This document shows, piece by piece, positions 1-11,289 of a stretch of DNA of 64,000 nucleotides (the stretch's first letter is position 1; every line of letters starts with the position of its first letter). Made by a program: the position numbers and the translations under genes. The notes under the pieces were generated by a model that saw only the letters and a program-made list of their open reading frames with translations, was not told where the DNA came from and searched no databases. Location: positions 1 through 64,000 of the forward strand of contig MKVK01000032.1 in assembly GCA_001898825.1 (NCBI GenBank), in the 5' to 3' direction. This DNA is from Magnetospirillum sp. 64-120 (GTDB taxonomy: Bacteria; Pseudomonadota; Alphaproteobacteria; Rhodospirillales; Magnetospirillaceae).

Positions 1-21
1 TGGCCGGGTCAAGCCCGGCCA
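1..21. repeat. Short GC-rich hairpin
   Basis: A perfect 8-bp inverted repeat (TGGCCGGG, five-base loop, CCCGGCCA) opens the window. On the + strand it is followed closely by a run of A. It may be the end of a terminator for a gene to the left, or one of the short dispersed palindromes common in alphaproteobacteria. Bases 22-141 hold nothing I recognise. Confidence 0.4.
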
Positions 22-141
22 TGACGAAAAAATCTTTGGCAAATGAAAAGCCCCATATCCGGCGCTATGCCTGACACGGGGCTTCCCTCAAACACACCTA
101 GTCCCAACGGCTCTATCGCTCCGGGGCCTGCCTTTTTCATC

Positions 142-2175
142 TCAGCCCTTTTTCGCCAGGGCTTCCTTGCGCGCCGCCACCACTTGGTCGGCGGTGCGGC
201 CACTTAGTTCCTGCAAATGGTCGAAGCGCCAGGCGAAGGTGCCCACCCCCATGGTCAAGGACCGCAACTCGACGATCAGGTCGCCCATTTCCGCTTGCGG
301 CAGATAGGCCGAGACCTGATCCCAGCCAGTCCAGCCATCCTTGGCGTCGAAGCCCAGGATTTGGCCACGCCGACCGGTGATGATGCGCTGGGCCTTCGAG
401 GTAAAGTCGGCGGGCACCGAGATGTCCACCGCCAGGATGGGTTCCAGCAGCACCGATTCGCATTGCGGCAGGCCTTCGACCATGGCGATGCGCGCCGCGG
501 TCTTGAACGCCATGTCCGACGAATCGACGCTATGATAGCTGCCGTCGGTCAGCGTCACCGCCAGATCGACCACCGGGAACCCCAAGGCCCCCTGCCTCAG
601 GAATTCAGAAACGCCATCTTCCACCGCCGGGATGTAGTTGCGCGGCACGGCGCCACCGACGATCTTGTCTTCGAAGACGAAGCCGGCGCCACGCGGCTGC
701 GGCCTGATCTCCAGGTGCACGTCGCCGAACTGTCCATGGCCGCCCGACTGCTTCTTGTGGCGACCATGCACCGATGCGGATTTCTTGATGGTTTCCTTGT
801 AGGGCACCGTCGGCTTGTGGGTGACAACCCCCATGCCGAAGCGGCTTTTCAGCCGTTCGAAAGCCACCATCAGGTGGATTTCGCCTTGCCCCCACAGCAC
901 CGTCTCACCGAATTCGGCGTTTTGTTCCAGACGATAGGACGGGTCTTCCTCGACCAGCTTGGTCAAAGCCCCCGACAGCTTGACGTCGTCGCCTTTCTTT
1001 TCCGCCTCCAGCGCCATGGCGAACAACGGGTCCAACGGTGCCGGCCATGGCGTTCCCGTCTGGCCGTCACCGCCCAGGACCATGCCGGTGGCGGCGTTGT
1101 CCAGCTTGCCGAAAGCCACCAGATCGCCCAGGCCCGCCTTGGCCACCTTGGCCGGATTGCCCAAGCCGGGGGCGAACACCCCGGACACCTTGCCGCCGGC
1201 CAAGGCTTGCGCGTCGGCGAATTCGCCGCGCAGCACACGCGACCACGACAGCTTGCCGGCATGGGCGGCGTGCTGGGTCTTGAACACCCGGGCCACCGGA
1301 GCGCCACCATTGGTGAAGCCCAGACGGGCGGCGGTGGCGGTGGGTTCGGGGACTTCGTGGCGCAGCGCCTTCCACAGCCGGGTGATGCCGCCGTCGCTTT
1401 CGGCCGAGCCGAAGAACACAGGCACGATCAGATCCTCGGCCAGATCGCGGGTCAGGTCGCCATAGACTTCGTCCGAAGGCGGCGCCACGTCTTCCAGCAG
1501 TTCTTCCATCAGGTGGTCGTCGAAGTCAGCCAGATGTTCCAGCATTTCCTGGCGGGCCGCCTGTTCCTCGTCACGCGCCGAATCGGGAATCTTGATCAGG
1601 TCGGATTTCTGGCCCGGCCGGTACTTGTAAGCCCGCTCGCTGACCAGGTCGACGTAACCGGTGACCTTGTCGCCGTCGCGGATGGGCACTTCGCGCAGCA
1701 CCAGCGGCCGTTCGGACACCGCCTGCAGCGCCTCCAGCGTTTCTTTCAGGCGGATGCCGCCAGTGTCCATCTTGTTGACGAACAGCAGATGCGGGATTTG
1801 GTGCGCGTCCAGGAACTTCAACAGCGGCGCCACCATGACGGCGCGGGCCGGATCGGGTTCGCACACCACGATGGCGGCGTCCACCGCCAGCAGCGCGTTA
1901 TAGGCGTCCTGCTGGAACTCCACCGAACCGGGACAATCGACGAAGCTCCATTTCTCGCCCATGAATTCGACACTGGCCAGATTGGGCTCGACGCTCATCA
2001 TGCGGGCGCGGGCTTCGGCGCTGGCGTCGCCCAACGTGTTGCCGTCCTTGATGCGGCCTTGCCGGGGGATGGCTTCCGCGCGGAAAAGCAGGGCTTCCAG
2101 CAGGCTGGTCTTGCCGCTGGAAAACGGCCCCACCAGGGCGGCGGCGCGCGGAAGCGAAACTGTCTTGCCGGTCAT
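142..2175 (-). CDS. Elongation factor G-like translational GTPase
   Basis: This 677-residue protein has the EF-G layout: an N-terminal GTPase domain followed by beta-barrel and C-terminal EF-G domains III-V. The P-loop GPFSSGKT is at residues 16-23 and the guanine-specificity motif NKMD at about 134-137. The G3 motif reads DCPGS (80-84) where canonical EF-G has DTPGH, so the histidine that activates hydrolytic water is replaced by serine. The P-loop also lacks the usual histidines. These differences place it in the EF-G-like/EF-G2 paralogue group rather than housekeeping FusA, which normally sits with rpsL and rpsG. It diverges from ettA across 191 bp. A ribosome-related GTPase role is inferred from the family; the exact job is unknown. 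Confidence 0.88.
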   Translation of the reverse strand: MTGKTVSLPRAAALVGPFSSGKTSLLEALLFRAEAIPRQGRIKDGNTLGDASAEARARMMSVEPNLASVEFMGEKWSFVDCPGSVEFQQDAYNALLAVDAAIVVCEPDPARAVMVAPLLKFLDAHQIPHLLFVNKMDTGGIRLKETLEALQAVSERPLVLREVPIRDGDKVTGYVDLVSERAYKYRPGQKSDLIKIPDSARDEEQAARQEMLEHLADFDDHLMEELLEDVAPPSDEVYGDLTRDLAEDLIVPVFFGSAESDGGITRLWKALRHEVPEPTATAARLGFTNGGAPVARVFKTQHAAHAGKLSWSRVLRGEFADAQALAGGKVSGVFAPGLGNPAKVAKAGLGDLVAFGKLDNAATGMVLGGDGQTGTPWPAPLDPLFAMALEAEKKGDDVKLSGALTKLVEEDPSYRLEQNAEFGETVLWGQGEIHLMVAFERLKSRFGMGVVTHKPTVPYKETIKKSASVHGRHKKQSGGHGQFGDVHLEIRPQPRGAGFVFEDKIVGGAVPRNYIPAVEDGVSEFLRQGALGFPVVDLAVTLTDGSYHSVDSSDMAFKTAARIAMVEGLPQCESVLLEPILAVDISVPADFTSKAQRIITGRRGQILGFDAKDGWTGWDQVSAYLPQAEMGDLIVELRSLTMGVGTFAWRFDHLQELSGRTADQVVAARKEALAKKG

Positions 2176-2366
2176 TTTCGGGCCCTCCCAGGCGATTTAT
2201 CCTTTTGTCCGGAAGATGGTCCTCCTTGCCAGCCATGCTGGCAAGGGGCATTGAACGCGGCCCAGACCTTCCAAGCTCGCGCGGGTCATCCTTGACGGCA
2301 GCCCCCTGCCCCGTCTAAACCCCTTGCAACCATTTCAAATTCGCGCGTGCCCGGAGGTTCTTTTTC

Positions 2367-4049
<1,683 letters not shown>

Positions 4050-4066
4050 TCGCGGACAGCCAAAGC

Positions 4067-4099
4067 AAAAGGGCCGGTTCCTTAGGGAACCGGCCTTTT
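4067..4099. terminator. Bidirectional intrinsic terminator between ettA and gst
   Basis: AAAAGGGCCGGTTCC, a four-base loop and GGAACCGGCCTTTT form a stem of about 14 bp with one bulged G. The flanks are A-rich on the left and T-rich on the right, so it can stop transcription from both convergent genes. Confidence 0.85.
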
Positions 4100-4104
4100 C
4101 TGTT

Positions 4105-4728
4105 TCAGACCGAAGCGGCCTTCCAGTCCTGCATGGGGGCCAAGGCCCACATGGCGGCGCAATAAGCCCGGCCCACGTCATTCAGCGGCAGGTCGTAAGT
4201 GGTGAAGCGGCTGACCACCGGGGCGAACATGGCGTCGGCCACCGAGAAACGGCCGAACAGGAACGGCCCTCCAGCCCCGAAACGCGCCCGGCAATCGTCC
4301 CAGATGGCGCTGATGCGGCGGATGTCGGCGGCCAGATCATCGGCCAGCTCGGTCATCGGCGTGTGGGCACACATGTCCATGGAGCAGGCGTTGCGCAGGG
4401 CGACGAAGCCGGAATGCATCTCGCACGATACCGCCCGGGCGACGGCGCGAGCGGCGCGGTCGTCGGGCCACAGCCCGGCATCGGGGAAAGTTTCGGCCAG
4501 GTATTCGCAAATGGCCAGGGAATCCCACACCACCAGCCCGTCATGGATCAGGCACGGCACCTTGCCGGACGGCGAATGGGTCAGGATGCTGGCCTTGGTG
4601 TCGGGCTGGCGCAGGGCGATCTCGGTCTCGGCGACGTTCAGACCGGCCATCTTGGCCGCCAGCCACGGCCGCAAAGACCACGACGAAAAGCGCTTGGTGC
4701 CGATGATCAAGGTGACGTCACGCGACAT
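4105..4728 (-). CDS. Glutathione S-transferase family protein
   Basis: A 207-residue soluble protein with a thioredoxin-fold N-terminal half and a helical C-terminal half typical of GSTs. The N-terminal motif KRFSSWSLRPWLA supplies the likely catalytic Ser and first helix. SGKVPCL carries the cis-Pro of the glutathione site, and WDSLAICEYLAE is the conserved glutathione-contact segment. I set the start at 4728 because GGAGG lies five bases upstream; a longer in-frame extension to 4839 has no such site. The substrate cannot be read from the sequence; maleylacetoacetate isomerase-like or detoxification roles are both possible. Confidence 0.87.
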   Translation of the reverse strand: MSRDVTLIIGTKRFSSWSLRPWLAAKMAGLNVAETEIALRQPDTKASILTHSPSGKVPCLIHDGLVVWDSLAICEYLAETFPDAGLWPDDRAARAVARAVSCEMHSGFVALRNACSMDMCAHTPMTELADDLAADIRRISAIWDDCRARFGAGGPFLFGRFSVADAMFAPVVSRFTTYDLPLNDVGRAYCAAMWALAPMQDWKAASV

Positions 4729-4850
4729 AGGGACCTCCGAATCCATGGGGGTTGGATGATGGTCGTGGCCGGGGGCAAGACGCAAGGGGGTCTTTGCAAC
4801 CGCCCCCACATCCGCCATTGTGAATATGTGACGAATCAAGGAGCGACAGC

Positions 4851-6242
4851 GTGCTGGAACATCTGGTCGAGTGGGAAGCCGGGACCGTCGGACTGATCCC
4901 CCTGAAGAAGTCGGACCTGGATGCCTGGCTGGAAACCCAGCCGGAACCGGGCCGCGCTTGGACCGCCGCCCATTCCTTCACCGGCGAAGCCGGCCAAACG
5001 CTTTCCATGCCGGCCCCCGACGGTTCCATCGCCGCCGTGCTGGTGGGCATGGCGGAAGACGACGACCCCTGGGCGTTTGCCGGTCTGCCGGCCAAGCTGG
5101 CGCCGGGAACCTATGCCATCATCCCCGCTCTTCCCGCCAAGTCCGCCAGTTGGGCGGCGCAATCCTGGGCCCTGGCCACCTATGCCTTCGGCCGTTACAA
5201 GGCGCGCCCGGCGCGGGACTGGCCGCGTCTGGTGTGGCCGGAACATGCCGATCGCGGCCTGGTCAAGCGCACCGTCACCGCCACCGCTTTGGTGCGCGAC
5301 CTGATCAACACCCCCGCCGCCGACCTTGGCCCGGCCGAACTGGCCACCGCTGCCGAGGTGTTGGCCGCCGATTTCGGCGCCCGGGTCAAGGTGGTGGTGG
5401 GCAACGGCCTGATCGCCGAGAATTATCCCGCCATCCACGCCGTCGGCCGCGCCGCCGCCTCGGGGCGCCAGCCGCGTCTGGTCGACCTGGTGTGGGGTGA
5501 CGAAAGCCACCCCAAGCTGACCCTGGTGGGCAAGGGCGTGTGCTTCGACAGCGGCGGCCTGGACATCAAGTCGTCGGGCAACATGAAGCTGATGAAAAAG
5601 GACATGGGCGGCGCCGCCCATGTGCTGGGCCTGGCGTCGATGATCATGGACGCCAAGCTGCCGGTGCGGCTGCGGGTGCTGATCCCGGCGGTGGAGAACG
5701 CCGTCTCGGGCGAAGCCATGCGCCCCGGCGACGTGCTGCCCACCCGCAAGGGTCTGACGGTGGAAGTGGGCAACACCGACGCCGAAGGCCGGCTGATCCT
5801 GTGCGACGCCCTGGCCGAGGCATCGCGCGAAAAGCCCGAGATGATCATCGACATGGCCACCCTGACCGGCGCCGCCCGCACCGCGCTGGGCACCGAGATC
5901 GCCGCCATGTTCTGCAACGACGATCCATTGGCCGCCGACATCGCCCGCGCCGGCGAGACTTGGGCCGATCCGGTCTGGCGCCTGCCGCTGCACCGCCCCT
6001 ATCGGCGGCTGCTGGAAAGCAAGGTGGCCGACATCAACAACATTTCCGACGGCCCCTATGCCGGGGCGATCACCGCCGCGCTGTTTTTGGCGGAATTCGT
6101 CGGCCCGAACATCCCGTGGGCGCATTTCGACATCATGGCCTGGAACACCTCGTCACGCCCCGGTCGCCCCGACGGCGGCGAAGCCATGGCGTTGCGCGCC
6201 CTGTATGCGATGATTATCCAACGCTTTGGAACCAATCCTTAA
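4851..6242 (+). CDS. pepA: Leucyl aminopeptidase (M17 family)
   Basis: A 463-residue cytosolic dizinc/dimanganese aminopeptidase that removes N-terminal residues from peptides. The M17 signature NTDAEGRL is at about 308-315, and the metal/catalytic segment CFDSGGLDIK precedes it. The N-terminal macrodomain-like region is present but divergent, as is usual. The start is GTG with AAGGAG seven bases upstream. The gene diverges from gst over 122 bp and is followed after 93 bp by a MarR-type regulator on the same strand. Confidence 0.93.
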   Translation: MLEHLVEWEAGTVGLIPLKKSDLDAWLETQPEPGRAWTAAHSFTGEAGQTLSMPAPDGSIAAVLVGMAEDDDPWAFAGLPAKLAPGTYAIIPALPAKSASWAAQSWALATYAFGRYKARPARDWPRLVWPEHADRGLVKRTVTATALVRDLINTPAADLGPAELATAAEVLAADFGARVKVVVGNGLIAENYPAIHAVGRAAASGRQPRLVDLVWGDESHPKLTLVGKGVCFDSGGLDIKSSGNMKLMKKDMGGAAHVLGLASMIMDAKLPVRLRVLIPAVENAVSGEAMRPGDVLPTRKGLTVEVGNTDAEGRLILCDALAEASREKPEMIIDMATLTGAARTALGTEIAAMFCNDDPLAADIARAGETWADPVWRLPLHRPYRRLLESKVADINNISDGPYAGAITAALFLAEFVGPNIPWAHFDIMAWNTSSRPGRPDGGEAMALRALYAMIIQRFGTNP

Positions 6243-6335
6243 CCTTTCGCAAGCGATACAATTCAGTATAGGGGTCTTGCCCGGCGGCAGCCGCTCGGGT
6301 AAAAGATTTCGTCGGCGGAACGAATAGGCAGGGAC

Positions 6336-6701
6336 ATGGGCTTCCAACTGAAGGCTGTGCAGGCGCTAGACCTGTGGCGCGGCGCGATCGTCGAGAGTGT
6401 GCGACGGGACGGGCCCGACTTGTCGGCGCGTCAAATGGCCCTGCTGCTGACCGTCTACCTGACGCCACCGCCCCACACCGTACGCGGTCTGGCGGTGACC
6501 ATGAACGTGTCCAAGCCGGCCATCACCCGGGCGCTGGATCGCCTGTCCGAACTGGGCCTGATCAAGCGCAAAACCGACGACGCCGACCGTCGCTCGGTTC
6601 TGGTGCAGCGCACCGTCAAGGGCTCGGTTTACCTGCGCGAATTCGGCGACCTGATCGTCCAGGCGGCCCTGACCGCCGGCGACGAAGCCGCTCAAGGCTG
6701 A
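6336..6701 (+). CDS. MarR-like winged-helix transcriptional regulator
   Basis: A 121-residue protein dominated by a winged helix-turn-helix. The recognition-helix region is VSKPAITRALDRLSELGLI, followed by a wing with KRKTDDADRRSVLVQ, both characteristic of the MarR family. It is shorter than a typical MarR protein (about 140-150), mainly at the dimerisation helices. The ligand and targets are unknown; pepA just upstream is the only nearby candidate. Its stop overlaps the convergent lipoprotein gene by 10 bp. Confidence 0.8.
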   Translation: MGFQLKAVQALDLWRGAIVESVRRDGPDLSARQMALLLTVYLTPPPHTVRGLAVTMNVSKPAITRALDRLSELGLIKRKTDDADRRSVLVQRTVKGSVYLREFGDLIVQAALTAGDEAAQG

Positions 6702-7279
6702 ACCGTCAGCGCTTTTTGCTCGGTCCCGCCGTTGGGGCCGGGGAACCCATCGAACATACCGCGCACCAGATAAGGCAGGATGGGGCCGATCTCGGCCCCG
6801 CCTCGGCGACTGGTGACCCGTCCCTCGAACAACAGGGGCGCGCGAACGTCATCGCCATCGGCGATGGTCAGACTCAGCCATTTCGGCACATAGACCACCC
6901 GCTCGGCCTGCCAATAGGGAAAGGGGTCGTCCCAACGGCGGCGGTACCCCCACGCCCCCACAGGCGGCACGGCGCTGGGGCTGAGCACGGTTTCCCGCAC
7001 CGGGGCGTCGGTGCCATAGCGCAACCGCACCACCGCCGCCCGGCCGTCCTCGGCGTCCGATTGCCGCCAGCCCAAGGCGGTCATGGCGGTCACCACCTGA
7101 TCGGCGGTGGCGGTGAACAGGGCGTCGGGAACCTGACCAGCCGGCGGCAGAACGACAAAGGATCGCGGCGTCATGCCCGCCTGATGAAAGCGCGTGCTTT
7201 CCACCTGGATCACCGGGCTTTGGCCGGTGCAGGCGGATAACAACAGAACCAGGGCCAGGACGAATGGGCGCATGGACAT
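6692..7279 (-). CDS. Putative lipoprotein, DUF4136-like
   Basis: A 195-residue exported protein. The N terminus MSMRPFVLALVLLLSAC gives a signal peptide with lipobox LSAC, so it is probably a lipid-anchored envelope protein. The remainder (VESTRFH, then SFVVLPP and a Tyr/Trp-rich central part) resembles the DUF4136 lipoprotein family, which has no assigned function. The start at 7279 was chosen because a G-rich site lies about seven bases upstream and the signal peptide begins there. It follows recR by 37 bp on the same strand and may be its last operon partner. Confidence 0.7.
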   Translation of the reverse strand: MSMRPFVLALVLLLSACTGQSPVIQVESTRFHQAGMTPRSFVVLPPAGQVPDALFTATADQVVTAMTALGWRQSDAEDGRAAVVRLRYGTDAPVRETVLSPSAVPPVGAWGYRRRWDDPFPYWQAERVVYVPKWLSLTIADGDDVRAPLLFEGRVTSRRGGAEIGPILPYLVRGMFDGFPGPNGGTEQKALTVQP

Positions 7280-7316
7280 AAACTGCCCCCGCATTCCGGC
7301 GAAATGATGGTGGCAA

Positions 7317-7910
7317 TCAGAAGGACCGACGGGCCCTGAGCGCCGCGCCGATGGTGCCGTCATCCAGGTAATCCAGCTCGCCGCCCACCGGCACGCCATG
7401 GGCCAGGGCGGTGACCGCCACGTTGCTGCCGGCCAGATATTCGGCGATGTAATGGGCGGTGGTCTGGCCGTCCACGGTGGCCGGCGTCGCCAGCACCACC
7501 TCGCGCACGGCGCCGTCGGTCAGACGCCCCCGCAAGGCTGGCAGGCCCAGGTCGTCGGGGCCGATGCCGTCCAGCGCCGAAAGCAGCCCGCCCAAGACAT
7601 GGTAACGCCCCCGGAACATTCCCGTGCGCTCCATGGCCCACAGGCTGCCCACCCCTTCCACCACGCACAAGATGGTGGGGTCGCGCTTGTCGTCGGAACA
7701 GATGGAACAGGGATCGCGGCTGTCGAAATTGCCGCAGACCGAACAGGTCTTGACGGTTTCCCCCACCGCCGCCAAGGCCTGGGTCAGGGGCAACAACAGG
7801 GTTTCACGCTTTTCCACCAGATGCAGCGCCACCCGGCGGGCGGAACGCGGCCCCAGACCGGGCAACCGCGACAGCAGTTGCATCAGGCGCTCGATCTCGG
7901 GGCCGACCAT
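7317..7910 (-). CDS. recR: Recombination mediator RecR
   Basis: A 197-residue protein of normal RecR length. It acts with RecF and RecO to load RecA on gapped DNA. An N-terminal helix-hairpin-helix ([19 protein letters not shown]) is followed by a four-cysteine zinc finger (CSVCGNF...PCSIC) and a Toprim domain ([14 protein letters not shown], then the HVLGG segment). It is the third gene of the leftward dnaX-ybaB-recR block, 15 bp after ybaB, an arrangement conserved in many bacteria. Confidence 0.96.
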   Translation of the reverse strand: MVGPEIERLMQLLSRLPGLGPRSARRVALHLVEKRETLLLPLTQALAAVGETVKTCSVCGNFDSRDPCSICSDDKRDPTILCVVEGVGSLWAMERTGMFRGRYHVLGGLLSALDGIGPDDLGLPALRGRLTDGAVREVVLATPATVDGQTTAHYIAEYLAGSNVAVTALAHGVPVGGELDYLDDGTIGAALRARRSF

Positions 7911-7925
7911 AATTTCATTCCGCCA

Positions 7926-8249
7926 TCAGAACGGCAGCTTCATGCCCGGGGGCAGGTTCAGGCCACCGGTGACCTTGGCCATTTCTTCCTGCATGGCGGC
8001 TTCGGCCTTGACCTTGGCGTCGTTGAAGGCGGCCAGGATCAGGTCTTCCAGCACTTCCACGTCTTCCGGGTCGACCAGCCCCTTGTCGATCTTGATCTTC
8101 TTCAGTTCGAACTTGCCGTTCAGGGTCACCTGCAGCATGCCACCACCGGCGGCGCCGGTGACTTCCAGATCGCCCAGCTTGGCCTGCATCTCGGCCATCT
8201 TGGTCTGCATCTGCTGGGCCTGCTTCATCAGGTTGCCAAGATTTTTCAT
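7926..8249 (-). CDS. ybaB: YbaB/EbfC family nucleoid-associated protein
   Basis: A 107-residue protein of the small DNA-binding YbaB family. It starts with a Met/Gln-rich helix ([20 protein letters not shown]), has a central glycine-containing beta segment ([14 protein letters not shown]) and ends in the family tail [12 protein letters not shown]. Its ATG overlaps the dnaX stop (ATGA), so translation is coupled. Family members bind DNA as dimers; a specific role beside dnaX and recR is not settled. Confidence 0.93.
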   Translation of the reverse strand: MKNLGNLMKQAQQMQTKMAEMQAKLGDLEVTGAAGGGMLQVTLNGKFELKKIKIDKGLVDPEDVEVLEDLILAAFNDAKVKAEAAMQEEMAKVTGGLNLPPGMKLPF

Positions 8250-10012
8250 GGTTCCTCGTCTCCTGGGGGCAAATCAGCGTCAAAGGCCAAATCCGCGTCG
8301 TCGGATTCGACCGGGGTCAGGTCGCGCACCACTTCGATGGCGGCGCCGGGAAAGGCGTCAAGGACGGCACGCACCAGCGGGTGGTTGGCGGCGTCTTCAC
8401 GACGTTTGTGTTCGGCCAGGGCATCCTGTTCGGACAGCGTCGGCTCGGCCGGATCGGTCAGGTTGACGGTCACCGTCCACCGCCGCCCAGTCCATTCCGA
8501 CAACAGCCGCGCCACCTTGGGGGCCAGGTCGCGGTCGGCGTTCTTGTGCGGGCGGAATTCGATACGGCCGGGCTCGAACTTCACCGGGCTGACCTGGGTG
8601 CGCAACTGCACCGCCAGGATGCCTTCGCGCTTTTCGGTAAAAAGCGCCGCCACTTCGGCAAAAGTCGCCGGCATGGCGGGCAATTGCAAAGGCTGGGCGG
8701 CAACGGCCGGTTCCATCTTCAAGGCGGCGCTGGGACCGCCCATGTTGCCCGGCGCGATGGACTGGCCGGCCCCGGCATGAACGGCGCCGCCGCCCATGGG
8801 CATTCCACCACCACCACCGCCCCCCGGCCCACGGGGCGCCGGCGGATTGTCGCGTAATTGCTCGATCAGGTCGGCCGGGCTGGGCAGGTCGGCGGCATAG
8901 GCCAGACGCACCAGGCACATTTCGGCGGCCTGCAGCGGGTTGGGGGCGGACCGCACCTCACCCAATCCCTTCAGCAGCATCTGCCAGCAGCGGGTCAACT
9001 GGGCCATGGACAGGTCTTGCGCCATCTGGGCGCCCTTGACCCGTTCGGTTTCCGAGGCGGCCGAGGAATCGGCGGCGTCGGGGGTGATCTTCAACCGGGT
9101 CAGCCAATGGGCCAGTTCCAGCATGTCCTGGACCACCACCGCCGGATCGGCGCCCAGGGCGTATTGTTCGGCCAGCAAATCCAGCCCCGGGGCCATCTGC
9201 CCCTTCATCACCAGTTCGAACAGGTCGAACACCCGCGCCCGGTCAGCCAGCCCCAGCATGTCGCGGACCTGGGCTTCGGAAACCGTGCCGGCGCCGTGGG
9301 AAATGGCCTGGTCCAACAGCGACAGGCCGTCGCGCACCGAACCGTCGGCGGCCCGGGCGATCAGCCGCAGGGCGCCGTCCTCGATGTCGGCCTGTTCCTT
9401 TTCGGCGATGCCGGCGAAATGCTTGGCCAGCACGTCCATTTCCACCCGCCGCAGGTCGAAACGCTGGCAGCGCGACAGCACGGTGACCGGAATCTTGCGG
9501 ATTTCAGTGGTGGCGAAGATGAACTTCACATGTTCCGGCGGTTCCTCCAGCGTCTTCAAAAGCGCGTTGAAGGCCGCGGTGGACAGCATGTGCACTTCGT
9601 CGATGATGTAGACCTTGAACCGCGCCGAGGTCGGCCGGTAGCGCACGCTTTCGATGATCTCGCGGATGTCGTTCACGCCGGTGCGGCTGGCGGCGTCCAT
9701 TTCCAGGATGTCGACATGGCGGTCTTCAGCGATGGCGCGGCAATGTTCGCAGACGCCGCACGGATCGATGGTCGGCCCGCCCTGGCCGTCGGGACCGACG
9801 CAATTCAAGGCCCGCGCGATGATGCGCGCCGTCGTCGTCTTACCCACTCCGCGCACGCCGGTCAGCACGAAGGCATGGGCCAGACGCCCCGACGCGATGG
9901 CGTTGGTCAGGGTGCGCACCATGGCTTCCTGACCGATCAGGGTGGCGAAATCGGTCGGACGGTACTTGCGGGCAAGGACGCGATAGGGCGTGGTCTGGGC
10001 GGTCTCGGTCAT
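8246..10012 (-). CDS. dnaX: DNA polymerase III subunit gamma/tau
   Basis: A 588-residue clamp-loader ATPase. Features in order are [14 protein letters not shown], Walker [10 protein letters not shown], a zinc-binding cysteine cluster (CGVCEHC), the DEVHM Walker B, and the sensor segment [11 protein letters not shown] Gly-rich linker near residues 400-420 joins to the C-terminal tau-like domain that contacts the polymerase. The ATG at 10012 gives the usual N terminus. No obvious slippery site for making a short gamma form was seen. It heads the dnaX-ybaB-recR operon. Confidence 0.95.
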   Translation of the reverse strand: MTETAQTTPYRVLARKYRPTDFATLIGQEAMVRTLTNAIASGRLAHAFVLTGVRGVGKTTTARIIARALNCVGPDGQGGPTIDPCGVCEHCRAIAEDRHVDILEMDAASRTGVNDIREIIESVRYRPTSARFKVYIIDEVHMLSTAAFNALLKTLEEPPEHVKFIFATTEIRKIPVTVLSRCQRFDLRRVEMDVLAKHFAGIAEKEQADIEDGALRLIARAADGSVRDGLSLLDQAISHGAGTVSEAQVRDMLGLADRARVFDLFELVMKGQMAPGLDLLAEQYALGADPAVVVQDMLELAHWLTRLKITPDAADSSAASETERVKGAQMAQDLSMAQLTRCWQMLLKGLGEVRSAPNPLQAAEMCLVRLAYAADLPSPADLIEQLRDNPPAPRGPGGGGGGGMPMGGGAVHAGAGQSIAPGNMGGPSAALKMEPAVAAQPLQLPAMPATFAEVAALFTEKREGILAVQLRTQVSPVKFEPGRIEFRPHKNADRDLAPKVARLLSEWTGRRWTVTVNLTDPAEPTLSEQDALAEHKRREDAANHPLVRAVLDAFPGAAIEVVRDLTPVESDDADLAFDADLPPGDEEP

Positions 10013-10062
10013 GGCGCAACCATATATCGCCGCCCCCGATTCCCCAAGGGGTGTGTTGCCCG

Positions 10063-11076
10063 TTAGCGATCAAGCCCCGCGTCGAAATAGAATGCCGAAG
10101 CGCCGCCATGCAACTGGATCCCCATCTTCTCGACGGCGCGGGCGTCCAGATGGACATGGGCGGAACTGGGGCTGGACTGGGCCAACAGCTTCTGGGTGCT
10201 GGGATGCCACAACGCCCGGGTGACGCCATAGATCAGCTTCTCGTCCTGTTCGGCCCCGGTCACCAAGGTGACGCCGACGCCCAGGGAGGGCACCACGTCG
10301 GGCTGGCCCTGATAGGTGGCGGCGGCGATGTCCGAACGCAGCAGGAAGGGATACTTTTCCAGCATGGCGTCGACAGAGGCCCCCAGCAGCGGCACCACCA
10401 CGACGTCGCTGCGTCGGGCAAGGTCGGCGATCAGCGGCACCGGGTAGGCGTCGACCATCAGGAAGGCGTCCAGCTTGCCCTCGGCCAGGGCGTCGGCCGC
10501 GGGTCCAGGCTTCAGATAGGACAGCTTGACCTGCTTTTCGGTCAGCTTGAAAGCTTCCAGCAACAGCTTGCCGTGCACCAACGACCCCGATTCCATCTCG
10601 CCGAAGGACACCCTTTTGCCCTTCAGGTCCTTGACGGACGCGATCTTGGCATCCTTGCGGGCGATCAATTGCAGGGTTTCCGGGTACAGCATGGCGATGC
10701 CGCGCAGGTTGGACACCGCCCCCTTGCCCTTGTAGATGCCGGTGCCGTGATAGGCCCAATAAGCGATGTCGGCATGAACCAAGGCGGCGTCCAGGCGCTT
10801 GCCCGCGATGGCCTCCACGTTGGCGATGGAGCCGCCGGTGGACTTGGCCACCGCCACCATCCCCGGCACCCCGCACGAGCCGCCCTTGTCGCATTCCCGC
10901 GATCCGGGCGGGTTGGACAGCGCGTTGGCGATCAGCCCGCCGACGGGAAAACGGGTTTCACCGGTCGGCCCGGTTCCCAATTGGAAAAATCGCAGTTCCT
11001 GCGCCCCCGCCAGGGCCGGAACCAAAAACAGGGCCGCCGCCAGGACAAGGCGGCGCATCAGCAGCTTCGTCTGCAC
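10063..11076 (-). CDS. TAXI-family TRAP transporter solute-binding protein
   Basis: An exported binding protein of 337 residues if the GTG at 11076 is used; GGGAGG lies eight bases upstream. ATG at 11058 is an alternative. The signal peptide LVLAAALFLVPALAGAQ is followed by FFQLGTGPTGETRFPVGG, the TAXI (NMT1-like) hallmark. A two-lobe substrate-binding layout follows. An unusual Cys-containing loop (SRECDKGGSCG) probably forms a disulfide. No TRAP membrane subunit (DctQM or 4TM-12TM fusion) is nearby, so it is an orphan component. TAXI ligands are often glutamate or small carboxylates; the ligand here is unknown. Confidence 0.85.
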   Translation of the reverse strand: MQTKLLMRRLVLAAALFLVPALAGAQELRFFQLGTGPTGETRFPVGGLIANALSNPPGSRECDKGGSCGVPGMVAVAKSTGGSIANVEAIAGKRLDAALVHADIAYWAYHGTGIYKGKGAVSNLRGIAMLYPETLQLIARKDAKIASVKDLKGKRVSFGEMESGSLVHGKLLLEAFKLTEKQVKLSYLKPGPAADALAEGKLDAFLMVDAYPVPLIADLARRSDVVVVPLLGASVDAMLEKYPFLLRSDIAAATYQGQPDVVPSLGVGVTLVTGAEQDEKLIYGVTRALWHPSTQKLLAQSSPSSAHVHLDARAVEKMGIQLHGGASAFYFDAGLDR

Positions 11077-11289
11077 GAAAGTGTCCTCCCGGTTTTGCTT
11101 TTTTGCCGGACGGCTTTTGCTGATGCCGCCCCGTTTGGACGGCAGTATAAGCCCATATTTCAATTTTTCCTCATATAATATCCAAGGCCTGCGGGGGATG
11201 TCATTCCAACCGGCAATTTTTCAAGGTTTCCCCCGTCAAGCCTTTACGGCAATATGCAATCTGATTAACTGGGCCGTTTTCGGGGACCC

